Below, in pieces: positions 1 to 6,164 of a stretch of DNA of 10,895 nucleotides. The stretch is from Actinomycetota bacterium (GTDB taxonomy: Bacteria > Actinomycetota > Humimicrobiia > Humimicrobiales > Humimicrobiaceae): contig JAQUMQ010000027.1 of NCBI GenBank assembly GCA_028718045.1, positions 1 through 10,895 of the forward strand. The letters are read 5' to 3'. Made by a program: the position numbers and the translations under genes. Within the stretch, counting starts at the first letter, position 1; each line of letters begins with the position of its first letter. The notes below the pieces were generated by a model. It was not told the origin of the DNA. It made no database searches and saw only the letters and a program-made list of their open reading frames with translations.

Positions 1-24
1 AAAAAATTTAATTTCTTCCAGAAT

Positions 25-30
25 AGGAGG
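25..30 (+). promoter_or_regulatory. Shine-Dalgarno site of the DUF4349 lipoprotein gene
   Basis: AGGAGG, a full-consensus ribosome binding site, lies 7 nt before the ATG at 38 and fixes that start. The promoter must lie outside the window or in the 24 bp before this site, where I see nothing convincing. Confidence 0.85.
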
Positions 31-37
31 ATAGTTA

Positions 38-1012
38 ATGAGAAAAAAAACATTTTATGTACTGGCAATATCTACTTTAATTATATTTTCATGCTCGATT
101 ATGTTGATTGGATGTGCTTCAAGAAGTAAATATTCGGCAGATTCCTCAAAAGCAGTCATGGAGGAAAGCTTAGAATCATCAACACCGGCTTCGCCCGTAA
201 CGACTGCGGCGAGTTATGCTGAAGAGCAAGCGATGTCACAGGATCAAAACCAAGCCGCTTCAGATTTGCCATCAATTAAGCCCAAAATTATAAAGTCGGC
301 ATCAGCTTCGATTGAAGTAAAAAAAGGTGCTTTCGAAGAAAATATGGTCAAGCTTACGAGAATAGCCGAGTCGATGGGCGGGTATGTAAGCAATACGGAA
401 AGTTATTCGGATGCCAACGGAAATCTCACAAGCGGCAGAATAATAATCAGAGTACCCGGCGAAAAGTTTAATACGGTAGTGGATGAAATAAAAAAAGCAG
501 GGGAGCTTAAATCGATAAATATCTCTGGTCAAGATGTAACCCAAGAATATGTCGATCTTGAGAGCAGATTGAAAAATTTTAAAGCCCAAGAAAAGATCTT
601 GCTGGATCTTATGAGTAAATCTACAAACGTAAAAGATAGCGTCGAGGTTCAAAGAGAGTTAAGTTATGTTCAGGGTGAAATGGAGATCATAAAAGGCAGA
701 ATGAATTATCTTGATAACATGGTTGCTTTTTCAACGATAGATGTCGTAATTGCCGAGCCTGATGTCGTTGCTCCCGTCGAAGGCGGCGGATTTATAAATG
801 CGATCAAACGAGGTGCGGAGGGAGCAATTAAAGTATTAAACGGACTAGCATTCTTCCTTGTTGCGGTAAGCCCACTTCTCGTACTTGCCGGTATTATATT
901 GCTTATAATTTGGGGTGCAATAAGATCAAGAAATAAAAAAAGAGCTGCAAAAAAAGCAGCCGAAGCTGTGAAATTGGATGAAACGGTAAAAATTACCGAG
1001 AAGAAAGAGTAG
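38..1012 (+). CDS. DUF4349 domain lipoprotein with C-terminal membrane helix
   Basis: Predicted surface lipoprotein of 324 residues. Residues 1-26 are a lipoprotein signal peptide: basic start (MRKK), a hydrophobic core, and the lipobox LIGC with Cys26 as the probable lipidated residue. Residues 30-80 are a Ser/Ala/Gln-rich low-complexity linker. From about 82 to 295 the protein matches the DUF4349 pattern: a beta-rich part (SASIEVKKGAF..., GGYVSNTES, GRIIIRVPGEKF), then a charged helical segment (about 168-228, probably coiled coil, starting TQEYVDLESRLKN), and a single membrane helix at about 268-294. The tail (297-324) is strongly Lys-rich, as expected for a cytoplasmic end. The family's biochemical role is not known to me; proteins of this type are usually described as putative lipoproteins. 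It is followed 6 bp later by a YtxH-like gene, so the two are likely cotranscribed. Family call is strong; function is open. Confidence 0.88.
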   Translation: MRKKTFYVLAISTLIIFSCSIMLIGCASRSKYSADSSKAVMEESLESSTPASPVTTAASYAEEQAMSQDQNQAASDLPSIKPKIIKSASASIEVKKGAFEENMVKLTRIAESMGGYVSNTESYSDANGNLTSGRIIIRVPGEKFNTVVDEIKKAGELKSINISGQDVTQEYVDLESRLKNFKAQEKILLDLMSKSTNVKDSVEVQRELSYVQGEMEIIKGRMNYLDNMVAFSTIDVVIAEPDVVAPVEGGGFINAIKRGAEGAIKVLNGLAFFLVAVSPLLVLAGIILLIIWGAIRSRNKKRAAKKAAEAVKLDETVKITEKKE

Positions 1013-1018
1013 GGAAAA

Positions 1019-1282
1019 ATGAGAAAGGGAGATGTTTTTGGTTTTGTTTTACTTGCTTTAGGTCTAGGTGTTGCCGCAGGAATATTGATAGCTCCTAAAT
1101 CAGGCAAAGAAACAAGAAAAGAATTATCTGAAAAACTTGAAAAAGGAATTGAAGAAATCAGTGACTTTATGACATATGAATCAGGAAGAATAAAAACCAA
1201 GGTTGCCGAAACTATAGAAAATATAAAAAGCAAGTGCGAAGAGAAGGTAAACTGCTGCCATAATAGTCACGATAAGATATAA
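1019..1282 (+). CDS. YtxH-like small membrane protein with Cys/His-rich tail
   Basis: Protein of 87 residues. Residues 6-24 form one Gly/Ala-rich membrane helix, directly followed by the segment ILIAPKSGKETR (22-33), the hallmark of the YtxH/general-stress membrane protein family. The rest (34-75) is a charged amphipathic helix of coiled-coil character. The last residues contain Cys73, Cys79, Cys80, His81 and His84, which is not part of the usual YtxH pattern as I know it. The gene begins 6 bp after the stop of the DUF4349 gene; its only ribosome-binding candidate, AGGG at 1011-1014, overlaps that stop codon, so translation may depend on coupling to the upstream gene. YtxH proteins in Bacillota are associated with stress responses, but their molecular role is unclear. 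Family call is good, function unassigned. Confidence 0.75.
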   Translation: MRKGDVFGFVLLALGLGVAAGILIAPKSGKETRKELSEKLEKGIEEISDFMTYESGRIKTKVAETIENIKSKCEEKVNCCHNSHDKI

Positions 1283-1310
1283 ATAGGTAGCATTTTGCCA
1301 GGTAATATTT

Positions 1311-1354
1311 GGCAATAATAAGCAATAGTTTAGGCAATAATAAGCAATGGTTTA
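1311..1354 (+). repeat. Two tandem copies of a 22-bp unit
   Basis: The unit GGCAATAATAAGCAATAGTT plus TA occurs at 1311-1332 and again at 1333-1354, with one A-to-G change at unit position 17. It sits between two converging genes. The first copy's 5' end also closes a 6-bp inverted repeat with TTGCCA at 1295-1300. Confidence 0.85.
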
Positions 1355-1390
1355 ATGTTTAACAAGAGCATAAACCATCTTATATTTTTT
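1347..1390 (+). terminator. Probable terminator after the YtxH-like gene
   Basis: ATGGTTT (1347-1353) pairs exactly with AAACCAT (1372-1378); inside, ATG (1355-1357) can pair with CAT (1369-1371) past one bulged A. The 3' arm is followed by a T-rich run at 1379-1390. The run overlaps the stop of the convergent permease gene, so this short interval would end transcription coming from the + side. The stem is A+T-rich, hence moderate confidence. Confidence 0.5.
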
Positions 1391-2618
1391 ATTCAAATCT
1401 TAAAGCTTCTATGGGGTTAAGCCTGGCTGCTCTCATTGCGGGATATATACCGAAGAATAATCTAACGAATGTCGAAAAAGATATAGCGAGAGCTATAGAA
1501 GAAAAAGATACACTTGTTAAAATAGGCGAGTATTTATTGAGCAAGAGGGAAATGACTAATGCAAATATTATTCCCATAAGTCCGCCTGTTAGGCTCAAGA
1601 CTACGCTTTCAGTTAAAAACTGAGTTAAAATATCTCTGTTCTTTGCGCCTATTGCTTTCCTTATACCTATTTCTCTTGTCCGTTCGGTAACCGAAACAAG
1701 CATTATATTCATTATTCCTATTCCACCTACGAGCAAAGATATAGCTGCTATGCCACTTATGGCTATCGTGAAAATATTCGTTACCGCACTTAATGCATTT
1801 AATATCTCTGTCTGATTTTCAATGCTGAAATCATTTTTTTGTCCCGATTTTATATTATGCTGTTTTCTGAGTATTCTTGTTATTTCTTCTGATGCCAGGT
1901 TCAGATTTTTTTCTTCAGCTGTTTTTGCGATTATAAGATTTAAATAGTTTTGACCATATAATTTATTCATTGCAGTGGTAACCGGAATCGCGATTGTATT
2001 ATCCTGATCTTGCCCAAATGTGTTTGCTCCTTTTGATTTTACGGTCCCGATGACTTTAAAATTTTTTCCGAAAATTTTTATGCTTTTGCCCAGAGGATCT
2101 TCATTTGAAAAAAGCTTGTTTTTTATAGTTTTCCCCAAAACGGCAACATTCGAGGAATTGGCAATATCGCTTTTTGAAAAAAATTTACCCGTATCGATTT
2201 CGAAATTATATACGCCAACAGCTTCTTCGCTTGAAGCATAAATTGAGACATTGCTGCCTTTGTCCTTATACGTAACCGGAGCGGCACTTAATATGACGGG
2301 AATGATGCCATCAACATATCTTGAATGTTTTTTGATTGCGTCTATATCCTGCAATTTAAGCGATTCTTTATTTGCGGAAGTGAACTGGTTCAATGCCCCC
2401 ATATCGTCGTCACTGCCTCCAGGCATGATTATTATAAGATTTGAACCTATTCCTTGAATGCTGTCGATAACCGAAGCTTGGGCACCTGTTCCTATCGACA
2501 TTACAGCTACAACAGCTCCCACGCCAATTATTATTCCCAGCATGGTTAGCGCGGACCTTAATTTATTTAAAAACAACGATTGAAAAGCAATTATTATATT
2601 TTTACCGAAAGATCTCAT
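1389..2618 (-). CDS. MacB/YknZ-type ABC transporter permease (FtsX fold)
   Basis: Membrane subunit of 409 residues for an ATP-driven envelope exporter. It shows the MacB layout: membrane helix 1 at about 22-44 (GIIIGVGAVVAVMSIGTGA), a large extracytoplasmic domain at about 45-270, then three helices near 275-305, 338-360 and 371-395. The coupling segment VSVTERTREIGIRKAIGAK (309-327) and the C-terminal GIYPAMRAARLNPIEALRFE (390-409) are characteristic of this family. It is the last gene of a three-gene set: adaptor, ATPase, permease. The gap to the ATPase stop is only 26 bp, so cotranscription is very likely. No good Shine-Dalgarno site precedes the ATG (only A-rich sequence), so translation may be coupled or the level low. 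Substrate cannot be read from the sequence; peptides, lipoproteins, antibiotics or cell-wall-active compounds are all known for relatives. Confidence 0.93.
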   Translation of the reverse strand: MRSFGKNIIIAFQSLFLNKLRSALTMLGIIIGVGAVVAVMSIGTGAQASVIDSIQGIGSNLIIIMPGGSDDDMGALNQFTSANKESLKLQDIDAIKKHSRYVDGIIPVILSAAPVTYKDKGSNVSIYASSEEAVGVYNFEIDTGKFFSKSDIANSSNVAVLGKTIKNKLFSNEDPLGKSIKIFGKNFKVIGTVKSKGANTFGQDQDNTIAIPVTTAMNKLYGQNYLNLIIAKTAEEKNLNLASEEITRILRKQHNIKSGQKNDFSIENQTEILNALSAVTNIFTIAISGIAAISLLVGGIGIMNIMLVSVTERTREIGIRKAIGAKNRDILTQFLTESVVLSLTGGLMGIIFALVISLLLNKYSPILTSVSFSSIALAISFSTFVRLFFGIYPAMRAARLNPIEALRFE

Positions 2619-2644
2619 ATCATATTCTTTTATTTTAAAAAAAA

Positions 2645-3406
2645 TTATTTTAAAACTGAAATTCTGTCTTCAAGCTTTGGCATTTTCGATAGTATTTCGT
2701 CAGCCATTACGGGATTTTCTATTCTTTCTTGTTTTATAATTAATCCGTCTCTTAAATAAATTATCCTTTGGGTATGGCGAGCTATATCGAGTTCGTGAGT
2801 AACCAGAATTATTGTTTTCCCTTGCTTGTTTAATTTTTGAAATATCGCCATTATTTCTTCGCCTGTTCTGGAATCGAGATTTCCTGTTGGTTCATCAGCA
2901 AGTATGATCGCAGGATCATTGATTAACGCACGCGCTATGGCAACTCTTTGTCTTTCTCCTCCCGAAAGTTCGTTTGGTTTGTTTTTTTCCTTCCCCTTTA
3001 ATCCGACAGATTCGATATATTGGTTTATGACAAGCTTTCTGTTTTTTAGCTTTGTTTTTGTATAAATTGTTGGAAGCTCGACATTTTGAAAAGTATTGAG
3101 TCTTGAAAGTAAATTAAAAGTTTGAAAAACAAATCCTACCTTCATGTTTCTTATATTGGCAAGATGATTGTCGTTTAATTTGCCTACCTCGATATTTTCA
3201 AGAAAATATTTTCCCGAATCTGGTATATCAAGACAGCCCAGGATATTCATCAAAGTCGATTTTCCCGAACCTGACGGACCCATTATCGCAATAAATTCAC
3301 CTTTGATTATCTGCAAATCGACACCTCTCAATGCTCTGACCTCGATGTCTCCAATTTTATATGTTTTGAAAATATTTTCGATTTTTATTATAAATTCATC
3401 AGTCAT
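2645..3406 (-). CDS. MacB/LolD/YknY-type ABC transporter ATPase
   Basis: ATPase subunit of 253 residues that energises the neighbouring permease. All nucleotide-binding motifs are intact: Walker A GPSGSGKST (43-51), Q-loop Gln95 in VFQTFNLL, signature LSGGERQRVAIARAL (147-161), Walker B IILADEPT (167-174), D-loop NLDS (176-179) and H-loop His204. The segment DEPTGNLDSRTGEEIM is typical of the LolD/MacB subfamily. The C-terminal extension after about residue 225 is somewhat longer than in LolD. It lies between the adaptor gene (162 bp upstream) and the permease gene (26 bp downstream), all in one direction, as in yknXYZ of Bacillus subtilis. No strong ribosome binding site is visible before the ATG; a purine stretch (AGAAG) is the best candidate. 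Transporter type is certain; substrate is unknown. Confidence 0.96.
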   Translation of the reverse strand: MTDEFIIKIENIFKTYKIGDIEVRALRGVDLQIIKGEFIAIMGPSGSGKSTLMNILGCLDIPDSGKYFLENIEVGKLNDNHLANIRNMKVGFVFQTFNLLSRLNTFQNVELPTIYTKTKLKNRKLVINQYIESVGLKGKEKNKPNELSGGERQRVAIARALINDPAIILADEPTGNLDSRTGEEIMAIFQKLNKQGKTIILVTHELDIARHTQRIIYLRDGLIIKQERIENPVMADEILSKMPKLEDRISVLK

Positions 3407-3568
3407 TTTTTATTTTGCTTCTGTCAATAACAATGTTTTATATTTATGATATATTAAAAACGATCCGGTATTAAGAATTTCCGTTTTTCATGGTTTTATT
3501 TGTCTGAACGCTTATGCCGCTTGTTAAAACATCAATATGTTTCAACCGCTGGTTTTGAAAGAAAATCT

Positions 3569-5107
3569 TTAATCCATTATCGAGATTTTTTGATTACCGG
3601 GCTGATCATCAGGTTTTGATAAAAAAACTTCATCACCTTCCTTTAATCCTGATTTAATTTCAATGTTTTCAAAATTACTTGCTCCGGTTTTAACTTCTGT
3701 TTTTAAAGGTTTATCGTTTTCGTCCGCTATCCAAACATAACTTTTATCGTTTTCTTCGAATACCGCAAGCGAAGGAACCAACAAGACATTTTCAAATTTA
3801 CCGGTATAAATCGTTATATTTGCCGAAATGCCATACTTTAGCAATTCAAGCTTGGACTTTTCAGGCTTTATGGTTATCTGAAAGCTTATTACTCCGGCTG
3901 TATTTTTTGATATCGGTGAAACACTATCTACTATACCCTTAATTTTTTCGTCCGGGTAAGCATCAAGGGTTATGTCTGCTTCCTGTCCTTTTTTTATTTT
4001 ACCTATATCGGTTTCTTCTATATCTGTTTTAACCACAAATTCGTCACTGATCACAGTTGCCGCAATGACGTAAGGACTTAAGTATTCGCCCTCGCTTACG
4101 TTTACTGTTTGAATAAATCCGTCAAAAGGCATTATGATTCTGGAGTTTTCCAGCTCAAGACTTGTAATATCCAAGTTTATCTTTGCCAGGTTTACTTGTA
4201 TTTCTGCGGTTTTCATACTCTCCATTGTCGAAGAAATTTGCCGGCCGGCTTGTTCAAGACTTGAAAGAGTATTCCAGTAAGCTATTGATTGATTTATCAA
4301 AGCTTGAGCATATGCTCCTTCAGCGCTTTCGCTATTAAGTCTTGCTTGTTCTTTTGCTAAGTTAAGAGCCGCGGCGGCAGAATTAACGGAAGCTGTTGCA
4401 GCTGCCAATGTCGAATTATACGAAGCAACAGCGCTGCTTACCGCATTTTCATCTGCTACGATACGCGAATCGCCAAGAATATTTTTTTCTTGACGGTCTA
4501 TTCTTAACTGTTCGTTTGCATTATTGATGGCCGTTTGAGCTTGGCTGATTGAGGTGTTAAAAGAGTCCTGAGCATTTTTAAGTGCCGTAGCCGCGCTTTC
4601 GATTGAAGCATCCGACGCGATGTTTGTGTTTTCCAGATTTTTGTGTGCATTATCGGATAATTGCTGATATAATTCATTGTTTTTTTGAGCTGATTGGGTA
4701 GCTATATGATTTGCATCCAATGCGCCTTTGAAATTTATTTTTGCTATTTTCAGTGAGCTTTCCGCAATTTTTATGTTTTCCTTTGCTTGCTCTACCAAAA
4801 AAATAGTTTTTCTATTATCAATTTCTATCAATGTGTTACCTTTTTTAATCATATCTCCTTTTTTTACTGATTTTAATACTTTTCCGGAGAAGGGAAACGA
4901 TAAATTTTTTGATAAAGCCGTGTCGACATTGCCGGAAGATTCGACAGTCAAAACAATATCTCCTCTTGACACGACAGCAGTTTCAGGAACAGAGATATTT
5001 TTTTTGCAAGAAAACATATAGCTTGAACAAACTAACAGCAATAACAATACCGGCAATATTATTTTATAGATATTTTTATTTTTTTTAGCTTTTATTGTAT
5101 GTTGCAT
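3569..5107 (-). CDS. HlyD/MacA/YknX-type adaptor with long coiled-coil hairpin
   Basis: Adaptor (membrane fusion) protein of 512 residues, noticeably longer than typical MacA or YknX (under about 400). Order: basic cytoplasmic start, membrane or signal helix at about 14-32 ending MFSC, where Cys34 could be lipidated although Met at -3 is not ideal; first half-lipoyl motif at about 67-100 (FPFSGKVLKSVKKGDMIKKG); an Ala/Ser/Gln/Asn-rich helical region at about 103-322; second half-lipoyl motif at 323-345 (RIIMPFDGFIQTVNVSEGEY); beta-barrel at about 355-440; membrane-proximal domain at 440-498 (GLKEGDEVFLSKP). It would link the permease to the outer part of the envelope. The start is supported by AGAGGA at 5114-5119, 6 nt before the ATG. 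The 119 bp between it and the abrB-type gene show no clear promoter or terminator, so read-through from that gene is possible. Confidence 0.92.
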   Translation of the reverse strand: MQHTIKAKKNKNIYKIILPVLLLLLVCSSYMFSCKKNISVPETAVVSRGDIVLTVESSGNVDTALSKNLSFPFSGKVLKSVKKGDMIKKGNTLIEIDNRKTIFLVEQAKENIKIAESSLKIAKINFKGALDANHIATQSAQKNNELYQQLSDNAHKNLENTNIASDASIESAATALKNAQDSFNTSISQAQTAINNANEQLRIDRQEKNILGDSRIVADENAVSSAVASYNSTLAAATASVNSAAAALNLAKEQARLNSESAEGAYAQALINQSIAYWNTLSSLEQAGRQISSTMESMKTAEIQVNLAKINLDITSLELENSRIIMPFDGFIQTVNVSEGEYLSPYVIAATVISDEFVVKTDIEETDIGKIKKGQEADITLDAYPDEKIKGIVDSVSPISKNTAGVISFQITIKPEKSKLELLKYGISANITIYTGKFENVLLVPSLAVFEENDKSYVWIADENDKPLKTEVKTGASNFENIEIKSGLKEGDEVFLSKPDDQPGNQKISIMD

Positions 5108-5226
5108 TGCAAGTCCTCTAGCATAAACGCTTTTATCATATTTTGTTTTTATATTTGATTTAGATATTTACGGTATTTTAAAAAAATTTTTGCTTAAAAT
5201 AAATATTTTTGATTTTTTAATATATT

Positions 5227-5457
5227 TTATTCATTGTTTTCAAAATTATCTATTTTTTTTAAGATTTCTTTTGCCAGCTCTTTTATTTTATCCGCCTTTA
5301 ATATAATTATGCCATTTTTCTTATTTGCTAAAATCAATAAACTATCACCAGGTTTTATGTTAAACAAATCTCTGGTTTCTTTAGGTATTACTATTTGCCC
5401 TCTTTCTCCTACTTTTACGGTTGAAAAGATAGGTTGTTCTTCGCTTATTTGAAACAT
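5227..5457 (-). CDS. AbrB/SpoVT-type DNA-binding regulator
   Basis: Protein of 76 residues with a swapped-hairpin AbrB DNA-binding domain at about 12-57: STVKVGERGQIVIPKETRDL followed by FNIKPGDSLLILANKKNGIIILK. The GxRGQIVIPKxxR core, with Arg19, Gln21 and Pro25, is the family signature. The C-terminal part (58-76) is a short charged helix. The start is supported by GGGAGA at 5467-5472, 9 nt before the ATG. The domain serves either as an antitoxin module or as a transcription regulator; no toxin gene (PIN, MazF or Doc type) is adjacent, and the gene instead leads an exporter operon on the same strand, so a local regulator of itself and that operon is the better reading. This is inference. 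A strong promoter and a triple repeat lie in its leader. Confidence 0.9.
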   Translation of the reverse strand: MFQISEEQPIFSTVKVGERGQIVIPKETRDLFNIKPGDSLLILANKKNGIIILKADKIKELAKEILKKIDNFENNE

Positions 5458-5501
5458 GATTTATTTTCTCCCTGATTTTTCAACAAACAATTTTTAAAAA
5501 T

Positions 5502-5528
5502 TTCATATGATTCATATAATTCATATTA
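5502..5528 (-). promoter_or_regulatory. Three 9-bp-spaced TTCATAT repeats, possible operator
   Basis: TTCATAT (ATATGAA on the transcribed - strand) occurs at 5502-5508, 5511-5517 and 5520-5526, exactly 9 bp apart. The array lies between the predicted transcription start (about 5536) and the ribosome binding site of the abrB-type gene. AbrB-fold regulators bind A+T-rich, loosely repeated sites and often autoregulate, so an operator is plausible. The surrounding DNA is very A+T-rich, so chance similarity must be considered. Confidence 0.45.
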
Positions 5529-5542
5529 ATTATATTTATATG

Positions 5543-5570
5543 ATTATAATTATAAGCTTTCGATTGTCAA
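5543..5570 (-). promoter_or_regulatory. Sigma-70-type promoter for the abrB-type gene
   Basis: On the - strand, TTGACA (5565-5570) and TATAAT (5543-5548) both match the consensus fully with a 16-bp spacer; a second TATAAT lies at 5549-5554 but too close to the -35. Transcription would begin near 5536, giving a leader of about 78 nt. The promoter probably serves the regulator and may also serve the exporter genes behind it. The -35 element lies within the tnpB relic. Confidence 0.7.
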
Positions 5571-5654
5571 GATCGATATATTCCAAGTTTGTCCTTTATG
5601 AAAGCTGTTTTGCTGCAACGGTTTGTCATAAACTTTTGCTTCAAGTACAATCAT
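5550..5654 (-). pseudogene. Possible relic of a tnpB (IS200/IS605-type) 5' end
   Basis: Reading the - strand from ATG at 5654, the peptide begins MIVLEAKVYDKPLQQNS, which resembles the N-terminus of many TnpB proteins as I remember them (MIVLExKxxGKxxQ...). After residue 17 the likeness moves to the next frame, 5605-5570, which reads AFIKDKLGIYRS and ends in a stop; this resembles the following TnpB segment (QFIRNKxLRYW). That would mean a frameshift and loss of about ten residues. The original frame also ends after only 34 residues, and nothing of the RuvC-like nuclease part remains. No ribosome binding site precedes the ATG. Evidence is short-sequence resemblance only, so confidence is limited. 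Confidence 0.38.
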
Positions 5655-6164
5655 CGAATTACTTTTTTTAAAAACATATTTACATATCTTTTCAAACTTA
5701 GTTGATTATAGGGAAGATGCTTGGATTTAAACATCGAAAAAGCTTACAGAAAAGATTTAAAACTTACATTTTTGCAACATCAAGATATTTGCCTGAATCG
5801 TAAAAATGAATAAAAAAACCAATGCTTTCTTTAAAAGCATGTAAAACGATAAATTCAATGATTATGTGCGTAACAACAATCATTGTATTAAAAAACGATA
5901 TCTTGATAAAATAAAATGGCGGAACTGATTTACCAAAAAGCATGATTTATAAATATCTCGGAACATAAAATACGTTTAAATCATTGCGATATAGTATTTT
6001 ATTTACTTAATATGAGCATGTTTTTTATTTAAATATTTCCCGGTATTTATTGTTTTAAATTTATTTTAAAAATAAATAATTTTGATATCATTATATCTTG
6101 TTCGAATTTATAAAATAGTATTTTTATTAAAGTCGGTTAATTATTTAAGGCGAAAGGAAATGTT
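5655..6164. other. A+T-rich intergenic stretch without a supported gene
   Basis: About 510 bp before enolase. The - strand has an open frame of 59 codons (5943-5764) with a hydrophobic, Ile/Phe-rich product ending KYLDVAKM; it lacks a ribosome binding site and I do not recognise it. A hairpin-forming 7-bp repeat ATGCTTT/AAAGCAT lies at 5822-5840 and an 8-bp inverted repeat at 5856-5885. Close to enolase only weak promoter-like sequence is seen (TTGATA near 6083, then TATAAA near 6110, with too wide a spacer). The stretch may be the eroded remainder of the mobile element that left the tnpB-like fragment. Confidence 0.5.
5856..5885. repeat. 8-bp perfect inverted repeat with 14-nt loop
   Basis: CAATGATT (5856-5863) and AATCATTG (5878-5885) are exact reverse complements around ATGTGCGTAACAAC. 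There is no T-run on either side, so it is not a usual terminator. It could be an end structure of an eroded IS200/IS605-type element, or chance. Confidence 0.45.

Noticed and set aside
1411..2457. Several + strand open frames inside the permease gene
   Set aside because: They are antisense to a clear MacB-type coding sequence, have no family features and no ribosome binding sites.
3399..3427. TTGACA on the - strand just upstream of the ATPase start
   Set aside because: A -10 element at the right distance would fall on the start of the coding sequence and reads GACTGA, so it is not a working promoter for this gene.
3451..3585. Open - strand frame of about 40 codons continuing past the adaptor stop in another frame (reads ...FFQNQRLKHIDVL...)
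   Set aside because: It has no start codon or ribosome binding site, resembles no family I know, and the adaptor already ends at a normal place; this length is expected by chance in A+T-rich DNA.
5227..5457. AbrB-type gene as an antitoxin
   Set aside because: No toxin-like gene is next to it on either side; the exporter context fits a regulator better.
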